Shown here: in pieces, positions 25,590-33,643 of the stretch
Position numbering within the stretch: position 1 is the stretch's first letter
Layout: each line of letters begins with the position of its first letter
Origin: Rhodococcus sp. H36-A4
Lineage (GTDB): Bacteria; Actinomycetota; Actinomycetes; Mycobacteriales; Mycobacteriaceae
Direction: 5' to 3'
Length of the DNA stretch: 64,000 nt
Assembly: GCF_027158005.1 (NCBI RefSeq)
Contig: NZ_JAPVLQ010000002.1
Span: 682,001 to 746,000, forward strand
The notes under the pieces: generated by a model
What the model saw: only the letters and a program-made list of their open reading frames with translations
Databases searched by the model: none
Told to the model about the DNA's origin: nothing
Program-made: the position numbers and the translations under genes

Positions 25590-26641
25590 CGAACGAAGCA
25601 GCGGACACAGAAGGCTTCAGCGGGTCCGTGGATTGGGCGTTGGCCGCGAAGACCGGTGCCAAATTGGCTCCGAAAGAACCGTCGATCTCCCGATACACCG
25701 CTGAAGCTGTCGTCGCCGAGTTGTCGGAGGCGTCGGTGCGTGCGGAAGGACCGGTACGTGAAACGACAGGTCTCGCCGACGGACTTCCGGTACCGCGGGC
25801 ACTCGTCGTCGATCGGGCAGGGTGGATCCACGCAGCATCGGCATCGATGAAACACCTGACAGGCGATGCCGATGCAGAGCCTCCTTCCGGTCTGCTCGGC
25901 GGTAAACCCGCGGGTGTGCAAGCAGGCGCGATGCTCGCGTTCCTGTCCAGCGCGATTCTCGGTCAGTACGACCCGTTCACCGGTGAGCACGGGACGCTTC
26001 TGCTCGTCGCACCGAACGTCGTCGCCGTAGAGCGGGCGTTGCGAGTGCCGCCGAGCGACTTCCGGCTGTGGGTATGCCTGCACGAGGTGACACATCGAGT
26101 TCAGTTCTCCTCGGCGCCGTGGTTGGGCGAGTACATGCGCAGTTCCGTCGCACTGTTGTCCGGCGGTGTCGACGAACCGATCGGTGAATTCGCGGCGAGA
26201 TTGACGAGCGCGTTGAAGAACCGGAAGCAATCCGGCAAAGCCGAGGACGCGGGCATCGTCGGGTTGCTGCGCGCAACGCAAGCCCCGGCCCAGCGGGACG
26301 CGATCGATCGACTTCTCGTGCTCGGGACGCTCCTCGAAGGTCACGCCGATCACGTCATGGACGCGGTCGGGCCCGCAGTGGTGCCCTCGGTCCAGCAAAT
26401 CCGCCAGGCTTTCGACAGCAGGCGTCGACGAAAGACCAACCCACTCCAACGCCTCATCAGGGCCCTTCTCGGGATGGACGCGAAGATGGCGCAGTACGTG
26501 CGAGGCAAAGCGTTCGTCGACCACGTCGTCGGCAGGGTCGGCATGGAACAGTTCAACACCATCTGGACCGACGCCGCCACGCTGCCGCTTCTCGACGAGA
26601 TCGAGGACCCCGACCGGTGGATCGCCCGCGTACTTCGATGA
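25586..26641 (+). CDS. Zinc-dependent metalloprotease (DUF2342 family)
   Basis: A 351-residue protein of the actinobacterial DUF2342 family. The zincin motif HEVTHRVQF (HExxH) lies near residue 166, within 'WVCLHEVTHRVQFSSAPWLGEY', and a second 'GHADHVMDAVG' segment near residue 252 is conserved. The ATG overlaps the dacB stop. Homologues sit in the same place (dacB-DUF2342-tilS-hpt) in mycobacteria. Its substrate is unknown; earlier database names link it to coenzyme F420-containing genomes. Confidence 0.85.
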   Translation: MTNEAADTEGFSGSVDWALAAKTGAKLAPKEPSISRYTAEAVVAELSEASVRAEGPVRETTGLADGLPVPRALVVDRAGWIHAASASMKHLTGDADAEPPSGLLGGKPAGVQAGAMLAFLSSAILGQYDPFTGEHGTLLLVAPNVVAVERALRVPPSDFRLWVCLHEVTHRVQFSSAPWLGEYMRSSVALLSGGVDEPIGEFAARLTSALKNRKQSGKAEDAGIVGLLRATQAPAQRDAIDRLLVLGTLLEGHADHVMDAVGPAVVPSVQQIRQAFDSRRRRKTNPLQRLIRALLGMDAKMAQYVRGKAFVDHVVGRVGMEQFNTIWTDAATLPLLDEIEDPDRWIARVLR

Positions 26642-27636
26642 TGCGGCGTACCGGGGTGGCGCTGCCGGAGAAGCCTGCGATTCTCGAGCTGCGCCAGGCA
26701 GTTCGTCGGTGGATCGCATCGAGCCCGGGCCCAGTGGTGCTCGCACTGTCCGGCGGTGCCGATTCACTCGCTCTGACCGCTGCAGTGGCCGCGGAGGCCC
26801 CGGACGTCCGAGCACTAGTTGTCGACCACGGGCTACAGCAGGGATCGGACACGGTGGCAAAGACTGCTGCAGCGACGGCACTGGAGCTGGGGTGCATCGA
26901 CGCGTCGGTGCTGACGGTGACCGTCGGTGGCTCGGGGGGAATGGAGGCCGCGGCTCGTCGCGCGCGGTACGAGGCATTGAACCGCCACCGCGGCGACGCC
27001 ACGGTCCTCCTCGCGCACACTCTCGACGATCAAGCGGAGACCGTTCTGCTCGGACTCTCGCGGGGCTCCGGGCCGCGATCGATCGCGGGTATGTCCCCGG
27101 TGGATCAGCCGTGGGGCCGACCACTGCTGGGGGTTCGGCGAGCAGTGACAAGGCAAACGTGTGCCGAGTTGGGGTTGACGCCGTTCGAGGATCCGCACAA
27201 CACGGACACCGATTTCACTCGAGTCCGGCTTCGGCACGAGATTCTGCCGCTGCTCGAAGATGCGCTCGGTGGTGGTGTCGCGGCGGCTCTTGCTCGCACG
27301 GCGACGCAACTTCGTGAAGACCTCACGGTTCTCGACGCCATGGCCGAGACCTTGATAAGGGAGAACTTCGCCGAACCAGAAGTGGACGTGACGACCCTCA
27401 CGTCGGTCCCCGCTGCGTTGCGTCGTCGGGCATTGCGTTTGTGGTTGCTGCGGAGTGGCGTGAAGGCGCTGTCGGACAAGCAGTTACGGCTGATAGACGA
27501 TCTCGTCGGAGATTGGCACGGGCAGGGGGGCGTAGCTGTCCGTTCAGGGGCGTCCGACGCCAGGTTGGTGGTCGCGCGTCGACGTGGCAGGCTGATGCTC
27601 GAGCAAGAGTGGAGCCTGCGACATGGCGGTGCTTGA
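26638..27636 (+). CDS. tilS: tRNA(Ile)-lysidine synthetase
   Basis: An approximately 332-residue N-type ATP pyrophosphatase. The PP-loop SGGADSLALT (SGGxDS) is near residues 38-47, with 'HTLDDQAETVLLGLSRGSG' and 'DPHNTDTDFTRVRLRHEILP' as further family signatures. The enzyme converts C34 of the CAU tRNA(Ile) to lysidine. ATG 26638 (or the adjacent 26641) overlaps the metalloprotease stop. hpt follows 48 bp later. Confidence 0.95.
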   Translation: MMRRTGVALPEKPAILELRQAVRRWIASSPGPVVLALSGGADSLALTAAVAAEAPDVRALVVDHGLQQGSDTVAKTAAATALELGCIDASVLTVTVGGSGGMEAAARRARYEALNRHRGDATVLLAHTLDDQAETVLLGLSRGSGPRSIAGMSPVDQPWGRPLLGVRRAVTRQTCAELGLTPFEDPHNTDTDFTRVRLRHEILPLLEDALGGGVAAALARTATQLREDLTVLDAMAETLIRENFAEPEVDVTTLTSVPAALRRRALRLWLLRSGVKALSDKQLRLIDDLVGDWHGQGGVAVRSGASDARLVVARRRGRLMLEQEWSLRHGGA

Positions 27637-27683
27637 ATCTGCGAGAGTTGTGAAGGTACGAGAAACAATTGAAGGGAAGCGCC

Positions 27684-28238
27684 GTGTACGAGGGCGATAT
27701 CGAATCGATTCTCATCTCCGAGGAGCAGATCAAGACTCGTACGATCGAGCTTGCCAACGAGATTGCCGAGCGTTATCCGCAGGGCGCGCCGGAGGGTGAT
27801 CTTCTCCTGGTCGGTGTCCTCAAGGGTGCCGTCATGTTCATGACGGATTTTGCTCGCGCGCTCCCGATTCCGACGCAACTCGAGTTCATGGCGGTCAGCT
27901 CGTACGGCTCGTCGACGTCGTCTTCCGGCGTGGTTCGAATTCTCAAGGACCTCGACCGCGACATCAGCGGCCGTCACGTACTCATCGTCGAGGACATCAT
28001 CGATTCGGGACTGACGCTGTCCTGGCTCAAGCGCAACCTTGCCACTCGTAACCCTGCCTCGTTGTCGGTGGTGACACTGCTTCGCAAGCCCGACGCGATC
28101 AAAGTGGACATCGAGGTCGCGAACGTGGGTTTCGACATTCCCAACGAATTCGTCGTCGGATACGGACTCGACTACAACGAGCGCTATCGCGATCTGCCGT
28201 ACATCGGAACTCTTCACCCGAAGGTCTACGGCGGCTGA
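27684..28238 (+). CDS. hpt: Hypoxanthine phosphoribosyltransferase
   Basis: A 184-residue type I phosphoribosyltransferase. The PRPP-binding loop is [17 protein letters not shown] (about residues 100-116), and '[18 protein letters not shown]' is the PPi loop. It salvages hypoxanthine and guanine. GTG at 27684 is preferred because GGGAAG precedes it at proper spacing; a TTG at 27669 is the alternative. Adjacent to tilS and upstream of ftsH, as in many Gram-positive genomes, although here about 5 kb of other genes separates it from ftsH. Confidence 0.95.
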   Translation: MYEGDIESILISEEQIKTRTIELANEIAERYPQGAPEGDLLLVGVLKGAVMFMTDFARALPIPTQLEFMAVSSYGSSTSSSGVVRILKDLDRDISGRHVLIVEDIIDSGLTLSWLKRNLATRNPASLSVVTLLRKPDAIKVDIEVANVGFDIPNEFVVGYGLDYNERYRDLPYIGTLHPKVYGG

Positions 28239-28278
28239 AACCGGCCTAGTTTTGGCCTGACCTGGTCTCGTGCTTCAT

Positions 28279-28314
28279 GCCGGTTCGCGAGGAGCACCTT
28301 CTGGCCGAACCGGC
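28279..28314. repeat. Perfect 9-bp inverted repeat after hpt
   Basis: GCCGGTTCG (28279-28287) pairs with CGAACCGGC (28306-28314) across 18 nt, 41 bp after the hpt stop. It may be the hpt terminator or an end of a decayed mobile element. Confidence 0.45.
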
Positions 28315-28379
28315 GCCGACTGCTCCGAGCGCGGGAACGTATGTCGGACAACGGTTTCACTGGGTGGAGACGGCGTCGA

Positions 28380-28548
28380 TGCTCGAGATCCCAGGGCGCA
28401 GATACTGTCGGCGTACATCGCGAAGGAAGAATTACGGATATTGCTGTTGTGTGATGGACGGGACGCCGGATCGACGGCGAGTGGGACGGCCTCGAGCAGA
28501 CGAGCATGTTGGTCTTTCATCCGGCCGGCCGCGGATTTTGCCTACTGA
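28380..28548 (+). pseudogene. Possible transposase remnant in a gene-free stretch (28239-28617)
   Basis: The 379 bp between hpt and the acyl-CoA dehydrogenase hold no convincing gene. In one frame, 28391-28475 reads PRAQILSAYIAKEELRILLL, which reminds me of the 'AYxxKExLR' segment of ISL3-family transposases; the following residues do not continue convincingly. I infer a decayed insertion sequence, with low certainty. A possible -10 (TACAGT, 28600-28605) for the next gene lies at its right edge. Confidence 0.3.
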
Positions 28549-28617
28549 CGGTGCCGGCCTACGCCTACGCCTAGGACGTGGCCAACCTCACCCCAGCCTT
28601 ACAGTAATGTCCGCAAT

Positions 28618-30771
28618 ATGGCTATTGCGCTTACCGACGACCAGCGTTCGCTGGCTGAATCAATCAATGACTACTACCGCCGCACGGACGCCCTCGGGCA
28701 GACCCGTGCCCGGCTGGAGAGTCCGACTGTGGGCCTGCCTGGCGACTGGACGAAGTATGCGGAGCTCGGGTGGCTCGGCATCCACCTCCCTGAGGACGTC
28801 GGCGGGGCGGGCATGGGTATGGGCGAGGCCGCGGTGGTCGTCGAGGAGCTCGCGGCAGTGCTGGCCCCTGGCCCGGTCCTACCGACAGTCTGGGCCTCGG
28901 CGCTGCTCGCCGCGAGCGGTACCCCCGAGCAGCAGCTGTCGCTGCCGGGGCTCGCCGAGGGCACCGTCGTCGGCGCGGTTGGTACCGTGCCGGAGGGGCT
29001 CGCCTCGCGCGACGCGGACGGGGCGTTCCGACTCTCGGGCCCGGTCCAGGTGCTGGGCGGCATGGAGGCCGATCTGATCCTGCTGACGGTCGGCGCGGAC
29101 GTGCTGGCCTTCGACCGCGTGCAGCTGGTCAGCGTGGACGCGGAGAGCATGGACCCGACGCGCAGCGTCGCGTTGATCAGTGCGGACGGCCCCGTGCAGC
29201 CGCGGATGGAGCTGCCGGGCGCCGCAGAGCTGGCCCAGGCCATCGGCCGTGTCTTGGCGGCCGCGGAGGCGACGGGCGTGACACGCGCGTGCCAGAACAT
29301 GGCTGTGGACTATGCAAAGCAGCGACAGGCATTCGGCCGGGCGATCGGGTCTTTCCAGGCGATCAAGCACATCCTGGCGAACGTCCTCGTCGATCAGCAG
29401 CTGAGCATGGCTCAGGCTTGGGACGCGGCTGGCATCCTGGCAGGCGCCCCGGAGCAGCGGAGCCTCGCCGCCGCGGCCGCGGTCGTGACCGCGCTGCCCG
29501 CCGCGGTGAGTGCCGCCGAACAGAACGTCCAGGTGCACGGTGCCATCGGCTATACCCGCGAGCACGACGCGCACCTGTACATGCGTCGCGCCGGAGTGCT
29601 GAGCATGATGTTCAGCGTCGTCGCCGCGCGCCGCGAGATCGCCGCCGCGACCGCCGCGGGCGTGCGCCGTGAGTCCGGCATCGACCTGCCGCCCGAGGCG
29701 GAGGGTTACCGCGCCCAAGCGCGGGAGTTCGTCGCGCAGTTGGGCTCGGCGGCCGGGCCCGAGCGGCGCGAGCTGTTCGTGGACTCCGGTTACGCCATCG
29801 CGCACTGGCCTCGGCCCTGGGGCCGGGGCGCCGGCGCCGTCGAGCAGTTGGTGCTCGATGAGGAGCTGCGTGGGCAGGAGCGGCCGGAGTACGGCATCGG
29901 CGAGTGGGTGCTGCGCACGGTTGTAGACCATGGCACGCAGGAGCAGCTCGACCGCTATGTGCACGCCAGCCTGCTGGGCAAGATCACGTGGTGCCAGCTG
30001 TTCAGCGAGCCCGGCGCGGGCTCGGACGCCGCGGGTGTGACCACCAAGGCCAAGCGGGCGGAGGGCGGCTGGATCGTCAACGGCCAGAAGACCTGGACCA
30101 GCGGCGGGCACACGTCGACGCATGGTATGGCGACCATTCGGACCAACCCGGACGCGGCCAAGCACAAGGGCATCTCCATGATGCTGATCGACATGGCCGC
30201 GCCGGGGCTCACCGTCCGGCCGATCCAGGACAGTCGGGGCGTCGAACTGTTCGCCGAGGTGTTCTTCGACGACGTCTTCGTCGCCGACGAGGATGTCCTG
30301 GGAGCGGTCGACGGCGGCTGGGGCGTGGCGCGCTCGGCCCTGGGCAACGAGCGCGTAACCATCGGGCGCGACCGACTCGGCCTCGACCTGTCCTACGACC
30401 TTTTCGCGCTGTACGCCGCAGTGCGCGTCGACGCCGGGCTGGACCAGTCGATCGCGGACCTCGTCGCGGAGGATCTCGCGCTGGCGGCGCTCACCCGCCG
30501 CATCGCTGAGCAGGCCGTGCGCGGCGGTGCGTCCGGGCCCGAGGGTGCGGTGCTCAAGCTGGTCGGCAGCGAACATACACAGCGCCTGGCGACCGTGAGC
30601 CTCGCGGTGGCCGGCGAGGCCGGCGCGCTGGAGGCGAAGGCGCTGAACGAGCTGCAGCGCAGCTTCCTGTACGCGCGCTACAGCACCCTCGCCGGGGGTA
30701 CCTCGGAGGTCCTGCGCAATCAGATCGCCGAGCTGATCCTGGGGCTGCCCCGCGAGCAGTCCCTGCGCTGA
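28618..30771 (+). CDS. Fused two-domain acyl-CoA dehydrogenase (FadE34-like)
   Basis: A 717-residue protein made of two tandem acyl-CoA dehydrogenase domains. Domain 1 (about 1-345) has 'AFGRAIGSFQAIKHILANVLVD', the FAD-contacting helix. Domain 2 (about 360-717) has 'CQLFSEPGAGSDAAGVTTKA', 'GWIVNGQKTWTSG' and 'YSTLAGGTSEVLRNQIAE'. Mycobacterial FadE34, which oxidises steroid side-chain CoA thioesters, has the same fused layout and length (711), so that role is plausible. Codon use is clearly GC-richer (many GCG, GCC, CGC) than in the flanking genes, suggesting acquisition. It does not belong to the hpt-ftsH housekeeping set. Confidence 0.88.
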   Translation: MAIALTDDQRSLAESINDYYRRTDALGQTRARLESPTVGLPGDWTKYAELGWLGIHLPEDVGGAGMGMGEAAVVVEELAAVLAPGPVLPTVWASALLAASGTPEQQLSLPGLAEGTVVGAVGTVPEGLASRDADGAFRLSGPVQVLGGMEADLILLTVGADVLAFDRVQLVSVDAESMDPTRSVALISADGPVQPRMELPGAAELAQAIGRVLAAAEATGVTRACQNMAVDYAKQRQAFGRAIGSFQAIKHILANVLVDQQLSMAQAWDAAGILAGAPEQRSLAAAAAVVTALPAAVSAAEQNVQVHGAIGYTREHDAHLYMRRAGVLSMMFSVVAARREIAAATAAGVRRESGIDLPPEAEGYRAQAREFVAQLGSAAGPERRELFVDSGYAIAHWPRPWGRGAGAVEQLVLDEELRGQERPEYGIGEWVLRTVVDHGTQEQLDRYVHASLLGKITWCQLFSEPGAGSDAAGVTTKAKRAEGGWIVNGQKTWTSGGHTSTHGMATIRTNPDAAKHKGISMMLIDMAAPGLTVRPIQDSRGVELFAEVFFDDVFVADEDVLGAVDGGWGVARSALGNERVTIGRDRLGLDLSYDLFALYAAVRVDAGLDQSIADLVAEDLALAALTRRIAEQAVRGGASGPEGAVLKLVGSEHTQRLATVSLAVAGEAGALEAKALNELQRSFLYARYSTLAGGTSEVLRNQIAELILGLPREQSLR

Positions 30772-30879
30772 CCTTGTCCTCGGTGATGATCACGTCCACG
30801 TCCACGTCGGCTCGCCGAAGGAGCTCGCCGTCGAGTACAGCGAGCGCTTCGAACCCCCCGGCCAGCCTGCTGGGCTAGC
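30772..30879 (+). pseudogene. Orphan coding-like tail after the acyl-CoA dehydrogenase
   Basis: In the frame beginning at 30785 the sequence reads DDHVHVHVGSPKELAVEYSE and then RFEPPGQPAG, with the same strong third-position GC bias as the preceding gene but no start codon or plausible gene body. It may be the 3' end of a gene that came with the acyl-CoA dehydrogenase and lost its 5' part. This is inference from codon pattern only. Confidence 0.25.
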
Positions 30880-30891
30880 TACCGACGCTGC

Positions 30892-30929
30892 AGAGGTGCC
30901 TGACCGAAAAATTCGGTTCAGGCACCTCT
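30892..30929. terminator. Bidirectional hairpin terminator
   Basis: AGAGGTGCCTGA-CCGAA pairs with TTCGGTTCAGGCACCTCT across a short AAAA loop, 17-18 bp with one bulge. It lies between the acyl-CoA dehydrogenase (+) and the convergent kinase gene (-). Confidence 0.8.
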
Positions 30930-31004
30930 GTCTACACGACTGCAATGGACGCGGCGGTGTCGAGTCACTGGCATCGAACCGTGCGATACCGGGCTTGGCC
31001 AACG

Positions 31005-33374
31005 CTAGCGGGACCTGCGAGAGACGGCTCGCAGCAAGGCATTCAGATCGCCCTCGATCAACCGGAAAATCGAGTACGACGCGACGAATGCCAAAATTCC
31101 GCCCACGCAGACAACCCGTACGACGTCGATGATGTTGGGGATGTCCGCGGTAGGAACGAAAGTCAGGCCACCTACGGCGATCAGCGGAATCGATGCGGCG
31201 ACGGTCAGAAAGCCGACGCTGCGGCGCTGCAACGTGCGCAGTCGTGAGGCGTCCCCGCTCCCTGCGCGGCCGTATGGAAGAAGCGACGGGTACAGACATC
31301 GAACGGTGAACAGCGAGACCAGAAAGAACGGATACGCGGTTGCCATCGCGCCGCAGACGACCAGCGATGCGATGAAGTGCACGTACGCTTCGGTCGGCAC
31401 CGAACCGGCGGCGAATTGCAGGGACACGGGAAACGCGATACCGGCGACGACCCACAGTCCGAGGCATACCGCGACCACTCGGCCCGCAATCATGAGCGTG
31501 TCTGCCCTTGCTTGCGCCAATCGTTCTTCCGGAACAATTCTTCCGGTCCGCAATGCTCGCGGAACTGCGAGAACTCGGCGGCTGAACCAGAGAATCAACG
31601 CCAGTCCCAGGGGCCAGACCATGCCGTTGATGGCCGTCGCGACGAACCCGAATCTTTCCTGCGCCTCGGGGGCGAGGTCGCTGATGATCAGTGCCTTGTT
31701 GTGCTGGTAGTTGTAGACCGCAGCGACGGCATTGGGAACGCCGATCGCGAGGGTCATGACGGGGACCGTGTACGGCCGAATTCTCACGCGCGGGCTGGTG
31801 GGCGGTGGGTCGACCAGGTTGCGGGCGCGTGCGTCGAGGCACAGGTCGAATTGCTGAGCCATTTCCTGGCCGGTGGCCCAGCGATCCTCCCTGTCGGGCG
31901 AGAGGCATTTGACGAGAATGCGTCGCAGCGTCGCCGGACAGTCTTCCGGCAGTTCGGACAGTGCCTGTGCGCCGACTCCCCCCCGGCGTGCACCGAGCAA
32001 GCCGTCGATGGCCGTACGGTCACCGGCAGCGGAATCGTCGGGGTCGGGGAACGGCTTGTGGCCGGTCAGTAGTTCCCACAGCACCACCGCGAGCGAGTAC
32101 AGATCGCTGCGCGTGTCGAGATCTTCGGCGCGCCCCGGCCGACCGGGATGGCAGGCCTCCAATTGTTCCGGCGACATATAGCTCAGTGACCCGCCGAAAT
32201 AAGCGACCGGGCTGTCTCCTGCCACGGCGCCGCTGAAGCTGATGTTGAAGTCGGCCAATTTGGGGACGCCCTCGGCAGTCAACAACACATTCGCCGGCTT
32301 GATATCGCGATGCAACACACCGCGTTCGCCCGCGTAGTCCAATGCATCCGCCAGTCGGCGTCCGATCCACGCCACCGTCTCCGGCCATGACAGATTCGAA
32401 ATCTGTTCTCGCACAGTCGAGTCGGTGGGTCGAAGGCCGCCCTTTTCGGCGAGTGAGGCGTCGACGCTGTCGAGAAGTAGCCGTCCGCAGCGGTCGGCTT
32501 CTCGATTCGCCCTGACTCTTCCGAGCACATTGAGCAGGGTGCCTCCAGGCACGTACTGCATGTACAGCAGCCGCAGCCCGCGGTTCCGGAGAACACGTTG
32601 ATCGAATACCCGAACGATGTAGTCGTGATCGAGCTGCGCCAAAGTCTGCGGTTCGGTGCCGCGGTCCTCGGAAATCTTCACCGCCACGATTCGTTGCATC
32701 GAGCGCTGCCTGGACAGGAACACCCGTGCGAAAGCGCCCCGGCCGAGTCCCATCAACAAGTCGAAATCATCCAACCGATCGCCGACGTCGAGGTCCTCGA
32801 GCTCGTCCTGGGATCCGGGGCGGGTCCATTCCAGTCCGGCGGAGGCGGTTCCCGTCGTGCCGGCGGCCGTGGGTTCCAGCTGGGTGGCATCGAGCTCCGA
32901 CTCCGGCTCGGTCGGGGAAAGCTCGGTGGTTTCACCTGGTACGACGTTGAGCAACTCGGCCAACGCTGCTGCCTGCACCGGATACTCCGCGACGTAGTGG
33001 GACGGTGATACCGAGTCCCCGCTCTGACGTCGCACACAGAATTCGTCGTAGATCAATCCGGCCGGGAGCTGAGCCTCGGCGAGGTCGAACTCCGCGCAGT
33101 ACTCCCGCAGTCGCTTCGGTAAGCGTGCACGCAACCAGCGCTCCTGGAGGTCGACCGAAATGAGTGCCGCGAGCCACCGATGCCGCAGAGTCGTCGAATC
33201 AGGCAGGAATTCGGCAAGGTCGGGCACCCAGGGATCAGCCGTCGAGGTACTCGTCCGCCAGGCGGATCTCAGCAGCTCAGCTGCTGCATCGGCGTGATCC
33301 GGCACTGCCATGCCGTCCGGATGGGTTGTGACACCCTCCGAATTTACGGTGACTCTGTCCGAGCCTGGCTGCAC
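31005..33374 (-). CDS. Transmembrane serine/threonine protein kinase with planctomycete-like N-terminal region
   Basis: A 789-residue kinase. Residues 30-145 contain 'LISVDLQERW...EYCAEFDL...YDEFCVRRQSGD...YVAEYP', a pattern I associate with N-terminal regions of planctomycete kinases. The kinase domain spans about 203-512: glycine loop GLGRGAFARV, Lys233 (VAVKIS), catalytic HRDIKPAN at 355-362, then ADFN in place of ADFG, and SPE in place of APE. After residue 535 there are about six membrane helices. GTG 33374 is supported by TATTCT six bases upstream and no Shine-Dalgarno sequence. The cytosolic kinase precedes the membrane region, unlike PknB-type receptors with a PASTA ectodomain. Confidence 0.85.
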   Translation of the reverse strand: MQPGSDRVTVNSEGVTTHPDGMAVPDHADAAAELLRSAWRTSTSTADPWVPDLAEFLPDSTTLRHRWLAALISVDLQERWLRARLPKRLREYCAEFDLAEAQLPAGLIYDEFCVRRQSGDSVSPSHYVAEYPVQAAALAELLNVVPGETTELSPTEPESELDATQLEPTAAGTTGTASAGLEWTRPGSQDELEDLDVGDRLDDFDLLMGLGRGAFARVFLSRQRSMQRIVAVKISEDRGTEPQTLAQLDHDYIVRVFDQRVLRNRGLRLLYMQYVPGGTLLNVLGRVRANREADRCGRLLLDSVDASLAEKGGLRPTDSTVREQISNLSWPETVAWIGRRLADALDYAGERGVLHRDIKPANVLLTAEGVPKLADFNISFSGAVAGDSPVAYFGGSLSYMSPEQLEACHPGRPGRAEDLDTRSDLYSLAVVLWELLTGHKPFPDPDDSAAGDRTAIDGLLGARRGGVGAQALSELPEDCPATLRRILVKCLSPDREDRWATGQEMAQQFDLCLDARARNLVDPPPTSPRVRIRPYTVPVMTLAIGVPNAVAAVYNYQHNKALIISDLAPEAQERFGFVATAINGMVWPLGLALILWFSRRVLAVPRALRTGRIVPEERLAQARADTLMIAGRVVAVCLGLWVVAGIAFPVSLQFAAGSVPTEAYVHFIASLVVCGAMATAYPFFLVSLFTVRCLYPSLLPYGRAGSGDASRLRTLQRRSVGFLTVAASIPLIAVGGLTFVPTADIPNIIDVVRVVCVGGILAFVASYSIFRLIEGDLNALLRAVSRRSR

Positions 33375-33380
33375 TTTGAC

Positions 33381-33386
33381 AGAATA
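33381..33386 (-). promoter_or_regulatory. -10 element (TATTCT) for a leaderless kinase mRNA
   Basis: On the minus strand TATTCT is followed by GTCAAA and then the GTG start at 33374. GGAGGG is 14 bases from the GTG, too far to act as a ribosome-binding site, so a leaderless transcript is likely. Confidence 0.5.
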
Positions 33387-33643
33387 GACCCTCCAGCGTC
33401 GCTGTCCTCTGCCGAAAGCAGTAGGTCGGACAAGAAGACTGTGGTGGGGAACCTGTGGGGCAGGGGAGACGTTGAAGGGGGAGATGCGTTGTGCAACGCA
33501 GCAGTGTTGCCGGCCCGTTTGTGCACGTGATGCACCTGGGGCAGTCGGTTGCCGTTCGCGGTAACCTGGATCATCCGGTGCGCGGCCGGAGTCTGCGTAC
33601 TGGAGAAGACTGGAAAGGACGAGGCCGTCTCGGCTGAAGCTGT

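Noticed and set aside
25340..27151. 603-codon antisense frame over dacB, the metalloprotease and tilS
   Set aside because: It covers three recognised genes and reads Arg/Pro-rich with no domain; a typical high-GC shadow.
28879..30576. 565-codon antisense frame over the acyl-CoA dehydrogenase
   Set aside because: The forward protein has clear dehydrogenase motifs; the antisense frame is His/Arg/Gly-rich without structure.
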